Position numbers and translations under genes: made by a program
Shown here: positions 15,599 to 24,499 of the stretch, piece after piece
How the letters are laid out: the number at the start of each line of letters is the position of its first letter
Numbering within the stretch: the first letter of the stretch is position 1
NCBI GenBank assembly: GCA_024680055.1
Contig: JAILCP010000099.1
Location: forward strand, 1 to 38,918
DNA: 38,918 nucleotides
Reading direction: 5' to 3'
From: Lachnospiraceae bacterium
GTDB taxonomy: Bacteria; Bacillota; Clostridia; Lachnospirales; Lachnospiraceae
Notes under the pieces: generated by a model
Databases searched by the model: none
What the model saw: the letters and a program-made list of their open reading frames with translations, nothing else
What the model was told of the DNA's origin: nothing

Positions 15599-18442
15599 TT
15601 GAATTTTTCTAATATATATTACCCACGAAAAAAGAATAATTTCTTATTATTAATTCTAGCAGCATGTCTTTTGCTGTCCACCATACTTTACTCTGCCTCT
15701 ATGTCTGCAGATGCGGCCATTGCTGCAGTAGGACACCGTAACACCAGAACGGTCAAAGTGGCCTGGTACAATCTTGACGGTATGCAGGAAGGCGAGAGTG
15801 ACAACACCCTATCCGGATACAACTATGAATATTTGGAAACTTTATCTTTATACACCGGTTGGAAGTATGAATACGTATACGGCAACTGGACCACTTTAGA
15901 AAAAAAATTTCAGGACGGTGAAATCGATATCATGGGCTTCCGTGAGAAAACCCCTGAAAACCAGGAAAAATTCCTTTTTCCAAACTACAGCAGCGGTCTT
16001 TGCTCCTATAGTATTATTGCCAATCCGGACAACGATGAATTTGAGGTCAATGACCATAAGGCCATGGACAAAAAGAAAATCGTTCTGAACCATACCAGTA
16101 TCACCAAACTTTTACTCACTAATTTCAAAGAGGATAATAACATCGATCTGGATGTGGTTTACGCAGACAACTCCAAGGAAGAACTGGAACTTTTGGAAAA
16201 AGGCGAAGTGGATCTTGCACTGGTAAGCGATTTTGCTTCCCTACGTAACTACAAGATTCTTTATCAGTTTGCCAAGGAACCGTTTTATTTTGCAGTCACC
16301 CCGTCCCGCACTGATATTTTAACCGAATTAAACGAAGGTCTCAGCACCCTTCTATCCGAAGATTATAACTTTAATGAACGTTTAAACGAAAAATACTTTT
16401 CCAATGCCACTTACACGGATTTCATTTCTTTTTCCTCCAGTGAAAAGGAATTTATCCGAAAATCAAAACCAATTCAAGTGGCTGTTGCAAAAGGTTACTA
16501 TCCTCTTGCCTACACCGATGATATTACCGGTAAATCTGCCGGTTTTATATACGACTACCTGGACTTAATGTCTGAGCGCTGCGGCCTCACCTTTGAGGTA
16601 AAAGAATACGACACTTACGCCGATGCCCTATGGGCGGTGCAGCTTGGAAGAGCCGATATTACATTGCAGATTCCGGATGATTTTACCTATTCACACCATA
16701 AGCAACTGGATATGACCCAGTCCTACCTGTCTTTACAAAACGGACTTTTATGCAAGAAAAACAGTAACATTAAAACTATTGCAGTGGAGACGAACCGAAA
16801 TATCTCTACTTCTCTGAAAAATAATGCGGATTATCACTTCTACTATTGTGACAATTTGTCTTCCTGTATAAAAGCCATTGAAAATGGCAAGGCCGATGCG
16901 GTTTTAATCAACTTCTACTCCTATCAGCAGATTGTTTCCGAGCATAAGGACGAGGAGTTTATCTTCCAACCGTACACCGATGGTTACACCGATTATTGTA
17001 TTGGTATTACCGGCCATGCCGATGTTTGCTTATACTATGTGTTAATGAAAACCATCAGCAATATTCAACCATCCGATACCCAGCTGCTGCTTTCCAGCAT
17101 TGCCTCCACTTATCAGACAAGACAAAGCTTTTCAGCCTGGGCCAAGGAAAACCGATACGCCATTTTACTGGTGATTGTTATTGTAATCGGTTTGATTTTA
17201 TTTATTATCGCCTTTTTCGAAATGCGTATGAGTAGGCTTCAACGCATTTCCAACAATACATTGGCGGAAAAGAACAACGAATTGCAGCTGGCCAACGCTG
17301 CCAAATCCGACTTTCTTGCCCGCACATCCCATGACCTTAGAACGCCGATGAATGCCATTATGGGCCTGACCGCCCTTGCCATGGATGAGCCTAATCCTAA
17401 CGAAAAGGACTTTTACCTCGGACAGATTTCCACATCCAGTGAGTTTTTACTTGGACTGATCAACGACGTTTTAGACATGGAAAAAATTGACAGCGGTTCC
17501 ATCGAGCTGAAACCGGAGCCTTATCCGTTCCAGGATTTTGCTCAGATGATTAAAACCATGATTAGCCCACTTTGCAAAGGAAAGAATCTGGAATTCATTT
17601 TTGAATCCGGCGGATTTGACGAAACTCTGATTGTGGATCACACACGTTTTAACCAGATTTTCTTTAACCTGCTTTCCAATTCGGTAAAATTCACGCCACC
17701 TTTTGGTACTGTGACTTTTGCCATTACACAGCAGCGTACCGAAGGTTCCATTGCAATTTTGGACTTTATGATTGCAGACACCGGTATCGGTATGAGCAAA
17801 GAATTCCAGGATCACATGTTTGAACCTTTTACCCAGGAAAACCGTACCGACGACTCCAAAATGGGCGGCACCGGACTTGGTCTTTCCATTGTGAAAAAAA
17901 TGGTGGATTTAATGGGTGGTACCATGACGGTGGAGAGTAATTTAAACGAAGGTTCCATTTTCCTCATCAGCCTTACCCTGCCGATTACCAGGGATAAAAA
18001 GGAGGCCACCGGCTTAATCGATCCGATTGCCTTAGATGACTTTTTAAAGGATAAGGAAATTTTACTGGTTGACGACCAACCTTTGAATCTGGAAGTGGCT
18101 AAAAAGATTTTGGAGAAAAAACACATGAAGGTCACCATTGCCACCAACGGCAAAAATGCCGCAGACATTTTCTCCCTGTCGGATGTAGGCCATTTTGATG
18201 CCATTCTTATGGACATTCGAATGCCGGTAATGAACGGACTGGAGTCCACCATGGCCATCCGCGCCATGACAAGAGATGACGCCAGCACCATTCCGATCCT
18301 TGCCATGACCGCCAACACCTTTGACGAAGACAAGGAAAAAAGTAAAAAGGCCGGCATGAACGCCCACCTTGGAAAGCCTATTATTCCAAAAGAATTATTC
18401 GAGGCCCTGTATCGACAGATTAAGGCCCGGGAAGATAAATAG
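15599..18442 (+). CDS. Hybrid sensor histidine kinase with two SBP_bac_3 sensor domains and a receiver
   Basis: A 947-residue BvgS-like kinase. A hydrophobic segment (about 15-34) leads to two tandem extracellular solute-binding-type domains (about 50-265 and 285-510), then a transmembrane helix (about 519-541). A short coiled linker, HisKA (TSHDLRTPMN, His578), HATPase_c (N box FNLLSNSVKFTP near 690, then GTGLGLSIVKKMVDLMGG) and a C-terminal receiver (LLVDDQP, phospho-acceptor Asp872 in LMDIRMP, ANTFDEDKEKSKKAGM) follow. I set the start at TTG 15599 because AGGAGG ends six bases before it; the GTG at 15569 has no ribosome site and sits on the predicted transcription start. There is no output domain or adjacent response regulator, so the target is unknown. 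It likely senses an amino-acid-like ligand. Confidence 0.92.
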   Translation: MNFSNIYYPRKKNNFLLLILAACLLLSTILYSASMSADAAIAAVGHRNTRTVKVAWYNLDGMQEGESDNTLSGYNYEYLETLSLYTGWKYEYVYGNWTTLEKKFQDGEIDIMGFREKTPENQEKFLFPNYSSGLCSYSIIANPDNDEFEVNDHKAMDKKKIVLNHTSITKLLLTNFKEDNNIDLDVVYADNSKEELELLEKGEVDLALVSDFASLRNYKILYQFAKEPFYFAVTPSRTDILTELNEGLSTLLSEDYNFNERLNEKYFSNATYTDFISFSSSEKEFIRKSKPIQVAVAKGYYPLAYTDDITGKSAGFIYDYLDLMSERCGLTFEVKEYDTYADALWAVQLGRADITLQIPDDFTYSHHKQLDMTQSYLSLQNGLLCKKNSNIKTIAVETNRNISTSLKNNADYHFYYCDNLSSCIKAIENGKADAVLINFYSYQQIVSEHKDEEFIFQPYTDGYTDYCIGITGHADVCLYYVLMKTISNIQPSDTQLLLSSIASTYQTRQSFSAWAKENRYAILLVIVIVIGLILFIIAFFEMRMSRLQRISNNTLAEKNNELQLANAAKSDFLARTSHDLRTPMNAIMGLTALAMDEPNPNEKDFYLGQISTSSEFLLGLINDVLDMEKIDSGSIELKPEPYPFQDFAQMIKTMISPLCKGKNLEFIFESGGFDETLIVDHTRFNQIFFNLLSNSVKFTPPFGTVTFAITQQRTEGSIAILDFMIADTGIGMSKEFQDHMFEPFTQENRTDDSKMGGTGLGLSIVKKMVDLMGGTMTVESNLNEGSIFLISLTLPITRDKKEATGLIDPIALDDFLKDKEILLVDDQPLNLEVAKKILEKKHMKVTIATNGKNAADIFSLSDVGHFDAILMDIRMPVMNGLESTMAIRAMTRDDASTIPILAMTANTFDEDKEKSKKAGMNAHLGKPIIPKELFEALYRQIKAREDK

Positions 18443-18471
18443 AGAAGTTAAAACCTAGGGGAGATATTTTT

Positions 18472-19059
18472 ATGACAGAACGACTTAGAAGACAGCTGGA
18501 TTTTATTTTAACCATTGACAAGGAAAAAAATATCCTTCGCCAAACCCACCTATCCGGCCACGGTAGAAGGGAAAACGATGCGGAACACGCCTGGCATATG
18601 GCCATTATGGCTTACTTGCTTTCGGAGTATTCCAATGAAGAAATTGACGTGGCCAAAGTTATGCTTATGTGCTTAATTCACGACATTGTAGAAATTGACG
18701 CAGGGGACACCTACGCCTACGATGAAGTGAATAAAGCTACCCAGAAGGAAAGAGAAGACAAGGCAAAGGAGCACCTTTACTCCATTTTGCCGGATGATCA
18801 GAAGCAAACCCTGATTTCACTTTTTGATGAATTTGAGGCATTTGAAAGTGCAGAATCCAAATTTGCCCACGCCATGGATAACTTGCAGCCCTTGCTTTTA
18901 AATGACAGCAATGACGGCTCAGACTGGACAAGTCACGAAGTAACTGCCTCTCAGGTTTACGGGCGCCAATCCAAAACAGCCCTGGGCTCTGAATCGCTTT
19001 TCGAAATTACAGATGAAATTCTGAAAGAACATATAGAAAAAGGACATATTAAGGAGTAA
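18472..19059 (+). CDS. HD-domain phosphohydrolase (YfbR/HDDC2-like)
   Basis: A 195-residue HD-superfamily protein. The metal-binding pattern is visible as ENDAEHAWHMA, LIHDIVEIDAGDT and, further on, AMDNLQPLLLND, matching HD_3 proteins such as YfbR (5'-deoxynucleotidase) and eukaryotic HDDC2. It probably removes phosphate from deoxynucleoside monophosphates; the substrate is inferred only. It starts after an AGGGGAG site 29 bases downstream of the kinase and is followed nine bases later by adenine deaminase. The neighbouring purine enzyme supports a nucleotide-salvage role. Confidence 0.85.
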   Translation: MTERLRRQLDFILTIDKEKNILRQTHLSGHGRRENDAEHAWHMAIMAYLLSEYSNEEIDVAKVMLMCLIHDIVEIDAGDTYAYDEVNKATQKEREDKAKEHLYSILPDDQKQTLISLFDEFEAFESAESKFAHAMDNLQPLLLNDSNDGSDWTSHEVTASQVYGRQSKTALGSESLFEITDEILKEHIEKGHIKE

Positions 19060-19068
19060 GAAAACATC

Positions 19069-20775
19069 ATGGATAAAAAAGACTTGATTGCCATTTCTGC
19101 AGGTAAAACACCTGCTCCTCTAGTTTTGAAAAACGCTTCGGTTATCAATGTCTTCTCTGAGGAAGTTATTAAGAGTGACATTGCCATTGCAGAGGGTTTT
19201 ATTGTTGGTATCGGACAATATCAAGGGGACAATGAAATTGATTTAGCGGGAAAATATGTATGCCCAGGCTTTATTGACGGACATATGCACTTAGAATCTT
19301 CCCTGCTTCGTCCCGATGAATTTGAAAAAGCGGTTTTACCGCGGGGTACCACTGCCGTTGTGGCAGATCCCCACGAAATCGCCAATGTTTCCGGTACCAC
19401 CGGAATCGATTACATGAGAGCTGTTACGAAACAGCTGTCCATGCATACGTTTTTTACCTTGCCATCCTGTGTTCCATCCGGTCCTTTAGACGAACCGGGG
19501 GCTACCTTGAAGGCAATGGATTTGAAACCATACTATCGAAAAAACAATGTGGTGGGTCTTGCGGAGGTTATGGACGCTCCCGGTGTGATTTCCTGTGACA
19601 GCGACTTGCTTCAGAAAATAGCAGATGCCTACGAGGCCAACCGGCTGGTGGACGGCCATGCTCCGGGACTTTCCGGAAAAGAATTAAACGCTTATATCGC
19701 CTCCGGAATTTTATCCGATCATGAGTGTTCCACAAAGGAAGAAGCCATGGAACGCTTACGTCTTGGCCAATGGATTATGGTGCGGGAAGGTACTGCCGCC
19801 AAAAATTTGGAGGCCCTTCTTCCGGTATGCAAACCACCGTTTTACCACCGAGCCATGTTTGTCACCGACGATCGTCATCCTGAGGATTTAACCCATTTGG
19901 GTCACATAGATGCGGTAATTCGTAAGGCCATTTCCCACGGTGTGGACCCGATTCACGCCATTGTAATGGCCACCATCAATCCGGCATCTTATTTTCGGCT
20001 GCCACATCTTGGCGCTGTAGCTCCGGGATACAAGGCAGATCTTGTGGTTCTTTCCGATCTGATTAGCGTCGCCGTGGATGAGGTGTATGTGGATGGGGTA
20101 AAAGTCGCCAAAAAAGGCGTTATGATTCATCCTTCCACCTACGAAGTAACACCCCCTCCAAGCATTTTGCACTCCTTCCATATGAAACCGGTGCATCCTT
20201 GTGATTTCCGGCTTCCTCCTCTTGGTGACAAGGTGCGGGTTATTCAAATGCACCCTCACGAGCTTTTAACCTCAGAGGAGATTATGGATACCTCCACTGC
20301 ACTTTCCAGTGACGAAGTTGCCAAAATCGCCGTTATTGAACGTCATCACCATTTGGACCACATAGGTCTTGGTCTGTTAAAAGGATATGGCCTGAAAAAA
20401 GGTGCTGTGGCCACCAGCGTTGCCCATGACACCCACAACCTGATTGTGGTGGGCCAAAATGATGATGATATGGCCATTGCCGCCAACCGAGCCCTTGAGA
20501 TTCAAGGCGGCCTGATTCTTGTAAATGATGGAAAAGTTCTCTCCGAACTTCCCCTTACCATTGCCGGCCTTATGAGTCCCCTTCCTATGGAAGATGTGAC
20601 AAAACGCCTTGTGACTCTAAAGGAACATGCCCTTTCCCTTGGTATTTCCGAGGACATTGATCCTTTTATGACACTGGCTTTTATGAGTTTACCTGTAATT
20701 CCGAAACTAAAAATCAACAGCAGAGGTCTAATCGATGTGGAGAAACAACAGATTGTAGATATCTCCATAGTATGA
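19069..20775 (+). CDS. ade: Adenine deaminase
   Basis: A 568-residue amidohydrolase converting adenine to hypoxanthine plus ammonia in purine salvage. Motifs include FIDGHMHLESS (metal-binding HxH-type), DPHEIANVSG, the VDGHAPGLSGKELNAY block, DHECSTKEEAMERL, REGTAAKNL, TDDRHPEDL and the GHIDAVIRKAISHGVDP helix. The C-terminal adenine-deaminase domain (about 390-568) carries HHHLDHIGLGLLKGYGLKKGA. The length matches the bacterial Ade family. It lies nine bases after the HD phosphohydrolase. Confidence 0.95.
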   Translation: MDKKDLIAISAGKTPAPLVLKNASVINVFSEEVIKSDIAIAEGFIVGIGQYQGDNEIDLAGKYVCPGFIDGHMHLESSLLRPDEFEKAVLPRGTTAVVADPHEIANVSGTTGIDYMRAVTKQLSMHTFFTLPSCVPSGPLDEPGATLKAMDLKPYYRKNNVVGLAEVMDAPGVISCDSDLLQKIADAYEANRLVDGHAPGLSGKELNAYIASGILSDHECSTKEEAMERLRLGQWIMVREGTAAKNLEALLPVCKPPFYHRAMFVTDDRHPEDLTHLGHIDAVIRKAISHGVDPIHAIVMATINPASYFRLPHLGAVAPGYKADLVVLSDLISVAVDEVYVDGVKVAKKGVMIHPSTYEVTPPPSILHSFHMKPVHPCDFRLPPLGDKVRVIQMHPHELLTSEEIMDTSTALSSDEVAKIAVIERHHHLDHIGLGLLKGYGLKKGAVATSVAHDTHNLIVVGQNDDDMAIAANRALEIQGGLILVNDGKVLSELPLTIAGLMSPLPMEDVTKRLVTLKEHALSLGISEDIDPFMTLAFMSLPVIPKLKINSRGLIDVEKQQIVDISIV

Positions 20776-20817
20776 TAGAATATGCGATGATTGATTTTTA
20801 TCGCGAAAGGAGAACTC

Positions 20818-21672
20818 ATGATTGAATTTTTAAAAGCCATTTTGTTTGGTGTTGTCGAGGGAATTACAGAATGGCTTCCGGTTAGCAGTACCGGACATAT
20901 GATACTTTTAAACGAATTTGTAAAATTAGATGTTTCCGCCGAATTCTACAGCTTTTTCCAGGTTGTGATTCAGCTTGGTGCCATTCTTTCCGTTGTAATT
21001 TTATTCTGGTCAAAAATCTGGCCTTTCGGTAAAAAGAATAACAACGCACCACTTTCTGACCACGGCTTTGGTCAGTACATTAAAAAAGATATTTTTGTTT
21101 TATGGTTTCACATTATTTTTGCCTGCATCCCGGCAATCATCGTAGGTGTTTTACTGGATGACCTTTTTGAGGAGCTGTTTTACAACTATGTGACGGTTTC
21201 CATTATGTTGATTCTTGTGGGTATAGCCTTCATTGTTGTGGAAACCTTACTGAAAAACCGGAGACCTCGCATTAAACGACCTTCTCAGATCAACTATCAG
21301 TTGGCCTTTATCATTGGTCTTTATCAGGTGATTGCCGCTATTTTTCCGGGTACCTCCCGTTCCGGTGCCATTATTGTAGGTGCCTTAACTCTTGGTATCG
21401 CCAGAACGGCTGCGGCGGAATTCGCTTTTTATCTGGCAATCCCGGTGATGTTTGGAGCCAGCCTTTTAAAACTGGTAAAATTCGGCTTCCATTTTACCGG
21501 ACACGAAGTTGCCATTCTTGCCACCGGTTGTGTTGTGGCCTTTGTGGTTTCTCTGTTTGTCATTAAATTCTTAATGGGATACATTCGCAAACACGACTTT
21601 AAAGTTTTTGGCTACTACCGCATTGTACTTGGAGTGGTAGTTTTGGCCTTTGGTTTTCTAGGTTTGATTTAA
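20818..21672 (+). CDS. uppP: Undecaprenyl-diphosphate phosphatase (BacA/UppP)
   Basis: A 284-residue integral membrane protein with about eight transmembrane segments that dephosphorylates undecaprenyl pyrophosphate so the carrier lipid can be reused for wall synthesis; overexpression of the family gives bacitracin resistance. Both catalytic signatures are present: EGITEWLPVSSTGH (14-27) and FPGTSRSGA (176-184). I used the ATG at 20818, which has AAAGGAG six bases upstream, over the in-frame ATG at 20791, which has none. It follows ade by 42 bases and is closed by a terminator. Confidence 0.96.
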   Translation: MIEFLKAILFGVVEGITEWLPVSSTGHMILLNEFVKLDVSAEFYSFFQVVIQLGAILSVVILFWSKIWPFGKKNNNAPLSDHGFGQYIKKDIFVLWFHIIFACIPAIIVGVLLDDLFEELFYNYVTVSIMLILVGIAFIVVETLLKNRRPRIKRPSQINYQLAFIIGLYQVIAAIFPGTSRSGAIIVGALTLGIARTAAAEFAFYLAIPVMFGASLLKLVKFGFHFTGHEVAILATGCVVAFVVSLFVIKFLMGYIRKHDFKVFGYYRIVLGVVVLAFGFLGLI

Positions 21673-21717
21673 ATCAATGAAACCCTTTTAAACCCATGTT
21701 AATATGTTTTTGATTGA

Positions 21718-21752
21718 AATAATCGCTTGGCTTTCCTTGCGATTATTTTTTT
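21718..21752 (+). terminator. Rho-independent terminator after uppP
   Basis: A 9-bp stem AATAATCGC (21718-21726) with GCGATTATT (21739-21747), twelve-base loop, followed by TTTTT. Confidence 0.85.
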
Positions 21753-21784
21753 CGGTCAGATTGATATATAGGAGAAAAATTATA

Positions 21785-22354
21785 ATGAACACACTGATTC
21801 GAAAATCCCTTGGGGCGGCGATTTTAATTTCCCTTGGTTCCTATGGTATTTTGGTGGTGGAAAATCCTTATGTTTCCGCTATGCTTTTTACCCTGGGACT
21901 TCTTACTATTTGTAAGTTGAAGTTAAACCTTTTTACGGGAAAATGTGGTTTCATTCTTGAAAATCACAAGTGGAAAGATCTTTTCATCATCCTTCTATGT
22001 AATTTAATCGGGGGTTACGCACTGGGATATGTATACGGTTTTATGTCGGAAGATGCTGTTGGCGCAGCCCTTCTAAAAGTACAGTCCTGGGAAATTTCCG
22101 GCGGCTATTTTATCCGGGCAATGCTTTGCGGCGTGATTATGTTCATCGCTGTGAAACTTTACAACGAAGGTACTTCCCTTGGTATCTTTATTGGAATTCC
22201 AATGTTTATTTTATGCGGATTCCAGCACTGCATTGCCAACGTGATCTACATGGGTGTGGCCAAAACCTTTCACCCGGCACTTTTTATTGCCATCATCGGC
22301 AATCTGCTTGGTTCTCTTTTTATGTGGTATTTTATTCCCCAAAAAGAGAGCTAA
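21785..22354 (+). CDS. Short formate/nitrite transporter (FNT) family channel
   Basis: A 189-residue membrane protein with six predicted helices (about 8-25, 28-48, 64-87, 108-126, 131-150, 163-184), the number found in FNT pentameric channels such as FocA and NirC. Family landmarks are LNLFTGK in the broken second helix and GFQHCIAN (145-152), where His148 matches the central gating/protonation histidine. Typical FNT proteins have 250-285 residues; here loops and termini are trimmed, notably the segment after the fifth helix. I chose ATG 21785 (TAGGAGA site) because the longer frame from 21704 runs through the uppP terminator. The transported anion is unknown. The stop codon lies in the loop of the downstream terminator. 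Confidence 0.82.
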   Translation: MNTLIRKSLGAAILISLGSYGILVVENPYVSAMLFTLGLLTICKLKLNLFTGKCGFILENHKWKDLFIILLCNLIGGYALGYVYGFMSEDAVGAALLKVQSWEISGGYFIRAMLCGVIMFIAVKLYNEGTSLGIFIGIPMFILCGFQHCIANVIYMGVAKTFHPALFIAIIGNLLGSLFMWYFIPQKES

Positions 22355-22365
22355 GCTCTTTTTTT
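22341..22365 (+). terminator. Terminator overlapping the end of the FNT gene
   Basis: The stem of AAAAAGAGAGC (22341-22351) with GCTCTTTTTTT (22355-22365) contains one G-T pair; the three-base loop is exactly the TAA stop codon of the FNT gene. A second terminator-like hairpin, AAAACGGG (22371-22378) with CCCGTTTT (22394-22401), follows and its loop holds the glmS -35 element. Confidence 0.8.
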
Positions 22366-22383
22366 ATCCTAAAACGGGTTTTC

Positions 22384-22412
22384 TTGTGTTAGCCCCGTTT
22401 TTATGGTAGAAT
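22384..22412 (+). promoter_or_regulatory. Promoter for glmS ribozyme-glmS transcript
   Basis: TTGTGT (22384-22389), 17-base spacer, TAGAAT (22407-22412). The expected start is near 22419, about 45 bases upstream of the ribozyme cleavage site. Confidence 0.65.
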
Positions 22413-22463
22413 TACAAAGATTCAATAGTAGGAGGATTGGATTTTCGAAAAGTTAAAAACTTT

Positions 22464-22606
22464 AGCGCCATGCACCTTTTAAGGTTAACGAGGTTTCCGG
22501 ATTATCGAATATTCGGCGGATGTCCGGACGCGGAAAAGGCCGCGCACCATGAGAGGAAAACCGTTGGCAACAACGTAACAAAGGCTCATGGACCTTTTGA
22601 AACTTG
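22464..22606 (+). ncRNA. glmS ribozyme (glucosamine-6-phosphate activated)
   Basis: The leader of glmS carries the conserved core of this self-cleaving riboswitch: the A/GCGCC cleavage site (cut expected between A22464 and G22465), ACGAGG, ATCGAATATTCGGCGGATG, and ACAAAGG. Helices can be drawn directly. CGCGG 22529-22533 pairs with CCGCG 22540-22544. CCATGAG 22547-22553 pairs with CTCATGG 22585-22591. A CGTTG/CAACG hairpin (22562-22575) is closed by a GCAA tetraloop. Glucosamine-6-phosphate acts as cofactor for cleavage, after which the glmS mRNA is degraded, giving product feedback. It ends about 40 bases before the glmS ATG. Confidence 0.95.
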
Positions 22607-22643
22607 ACAAACAGATTTTTGATATATAAGGAGATTAATAATT

Positions 22644-24455
22644 ATGTGTGGAATTATTGGATACACCGGTTCTCTTGGTGCCAGTGACATCATTTTAGAT
22701 GGCCTCACCAGAATGGAGTACCGTGGTTATGACAGCGCCGGCATGGCATATACAACACCAAGCGGTAAAATTGCCCTTCGCAAAACCGTTGGAAAGGTAA
22801 AAGATCTTCGTGCAATCTGCGACGATGATGAATCCACTTGCGGTATCGGTCACACCAGATGGGCTACCCACGGTGGAGTTACCAATGCCAATGCGCACCC
22901 ACATAAGGTTGGCAACGTTGCTTTGATTCACAATGGTATTATCGAAAATTACCATGAAATCGTAAAAGAATACAACCTCTCTTCCGACCTGGTTTCCGAA
23001 ACCGATTCGGAAGTGGTTGCTGCTTTGATCAACAAATTATACGACGGCGATCCAACCAAAACCATTAAAAAAGTGCTTTCCATTATCCAAGGCTCTTTTG
23101 CCCTGGGAATTCTCTTTGGAGATCGCCCGGGAAGCATTTACTGTGTAAGAAATGTAAGCCCGATGCTGGGTACCCACTGCAAAGACGGTTCTTTTATCGC
23201 TTCGGACTTAACTGCTTTTATTCAGTTCACCAAACGCTATTTCATCATTCCGGAATACACCATTGTCACTGTTCGTAAAGACGGCATTCTTATGGAAGAT
23301 TTGGATGGAAACAACGTGGAACCGGAATACCTGGAAGTGAACTGGGATGTCAGCGCTGCTGAAAAAGACGGATACGACCATTTTATGTTAAAAGAAATCC
23401 ACGAGCAGCCACAGTCCATTATCAGAACCATCACTCCAAGAATTAAAGATGGTCTTCCTGATTTTTCCGATGAGGGCATTGATGATGACTTTTTCAAAAA
23501 TGTCAGCGACATTACCATCATTGCCTGCGGTACTGCTATGCACGCCGGCATTATCGGACGCACTTTAATTCAGAAATACTTAAAAATACCGGTAACTGTT
23601 ACTATTGCTTCTGAGTTCCGTTACGAACAACCGATTCTTAACGAAAACTCTCTTGTGATCACAGTTTCTCAGTCCGGTGAAACCATTGATACCTTGGCGG
23701 CTCTTCGCCTTGCCAAGGAATATACAAACAAAACCTTATCTCTTGTAAATGTGAAAGGTTCTTCCATCGCAAGAGAAAGCAACTACGTTCTCTACACCCA
23801 CGCAGGTCCTGAGATTGCAGTTGCCAGCACCAAAGCTTACACCGTTCAGGCTTCCATGTTCTATTTATTAACAGCCAAGCTTGGACTTGTTCAAAACAAA
23901 ATGTCAGTAGACGATGCAAAAGCTTTTATCAAAAACTTAGAAGCAGTTCCTTCCATGATGGAAAACATGCTGTCTCTTGACACTCACATTAAAGAACTTA
24001 CAAAGCGTATGCAGCAGTCCAACAATGCCTTCTTTATCGGCCGTGGCCTGGACTACTCCCTCTCCATGGAAGGCGCTTTGAAATTAAAGGAAATTTCTTA
24101 CATTCATGCGGAAGCTTATGCAGCCGGCGAATTGAAACACGGCACCATTGCCCTCATCACCGAAGGCATTCCTGTCATCGCCATTGCTTCTCAGCAGCAT
24201 GTTTACAGCAAAGTAATTTCCAACATTCGCGAGGTAAAAGCCCGCGGTGCTTATGTAATTCTCATCAGCAAAGATGAAAACATCACAGACAATTCCATCT
24301 GTGACGCACACCTTCGTCTTCCTGATGTGGATGATGATTTCACAATGTTTGAATCCATCGTCATCCTTCAGATGATTGCCTACTACACCGCTGTTGGCAA
24401 AGGCTTCAATCCAGACCAGCCAAGAAACCTTGCAAAATCAGTTACAGTAGAATAA
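22644..24455 (+). CDS. glmS: Glutamine--fructose-6-phosphate aminotransferase (isomerizing)
   Basis: A 603-residue GlmS making glucosamine-6-phosphate from fructose-6-P and glutamine, the first step to UDP-GlcNAc for peptidoglycan. The N-terminal glutaminase domain starts MCGIIGYTG with the nucleophile Cys2 and has GHTRWATHG and SETDSEV. Two SIS sugar-isomerase domains follow (VSQSGETIDT, ASTKAYTVQ, AELKHGTIALI). It ends QPRNLAKSVTVE, the usual C-terminus. The AAGGAGA site precedes the ATG. Expression should be controlled by the glmS ribozyme in the leader, and the gene ends in a strong terminator. Confidence 0.98.
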   Translation: MCGIIGYTGSLGASDIILDGLTRMEYRGYDSAGMAYTTPSGKIALRKTVGKVKDLRAICDDDESTCGIGHTRWATHGGVTNANAHPHKVGNVALIHNGIIENYHEIVKEYNLSSDLVSETDSEVVAALINKLYDGDPTKTIKKVLSIIQGSFALGILFGDRPGSIYCVRNVSPMLGTHCKDGSFIASDLTAFIQFTKRYFIIPEYTIVTVRKDGILMEDLDGNNVEPEYLEVNWDVSAAEKDGYDHFMLKEIHEQPQSIIRTITPRIKDGLPDFSDEGIDDDFFKNVSDITIIACGTAMHAGIIGRTLIQKYLKIPVTVTIASEFRYEQPILNENSLVITVSQSGETIDTLAALRLAKEYTNKTLSLVNVKGSSIARESNYVLYTHAGPEIAVASTKAYTVQASMFYLLTAKLGLVQNKMSVDDAKAFIKNLEAVPSMMENMLSLDTHIKELTKRMQQSNNAFFIGRGLDYSLSMEGALKLKEISYIHAEAYAAGELKHGTIALITEGIPVIAIASQQHVYSKVISNIREVKARGAYVILISKDENITDNSICDAHLRLPDVDDDFTMFESIVILQMIAYYTAVGKGFNPDQPRNLAKSVTVE

Positions 24456-24462
24456 ATGATTT

Positions 24463-24494
24463 TAGCTGCCGCAATTGCGGCAGCTATTTTTTTT
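24463..24494 (+). terminator. Rho-independent terminator after glmS
   Basis: A 10-bp perfect stem TAGCTGCCGC (24463-24472) with GCGGCAGCTA (24477-24486), four-base loop, then eight T. It ends six bases before the first unit of the 73-bp repeat array. Confidence 0.95.
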
Positions 24495-24499
24495 CTCTC

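Noticed and set aside
17812-18357. 181-codon antisense frame opposite the kinase receiver domain
   Set aside because: It is a shadow of strong codon bias in the plus-strand kinase gene and has no ribosome site or promoter.
22601-22628. Second glmS promoter after the ribozyme (TTGACA ... TATATA)
   Set aside because: The spacing is 13-15 bases and the position would bypass ribozyme control; likely chance in AT-rich sequence.
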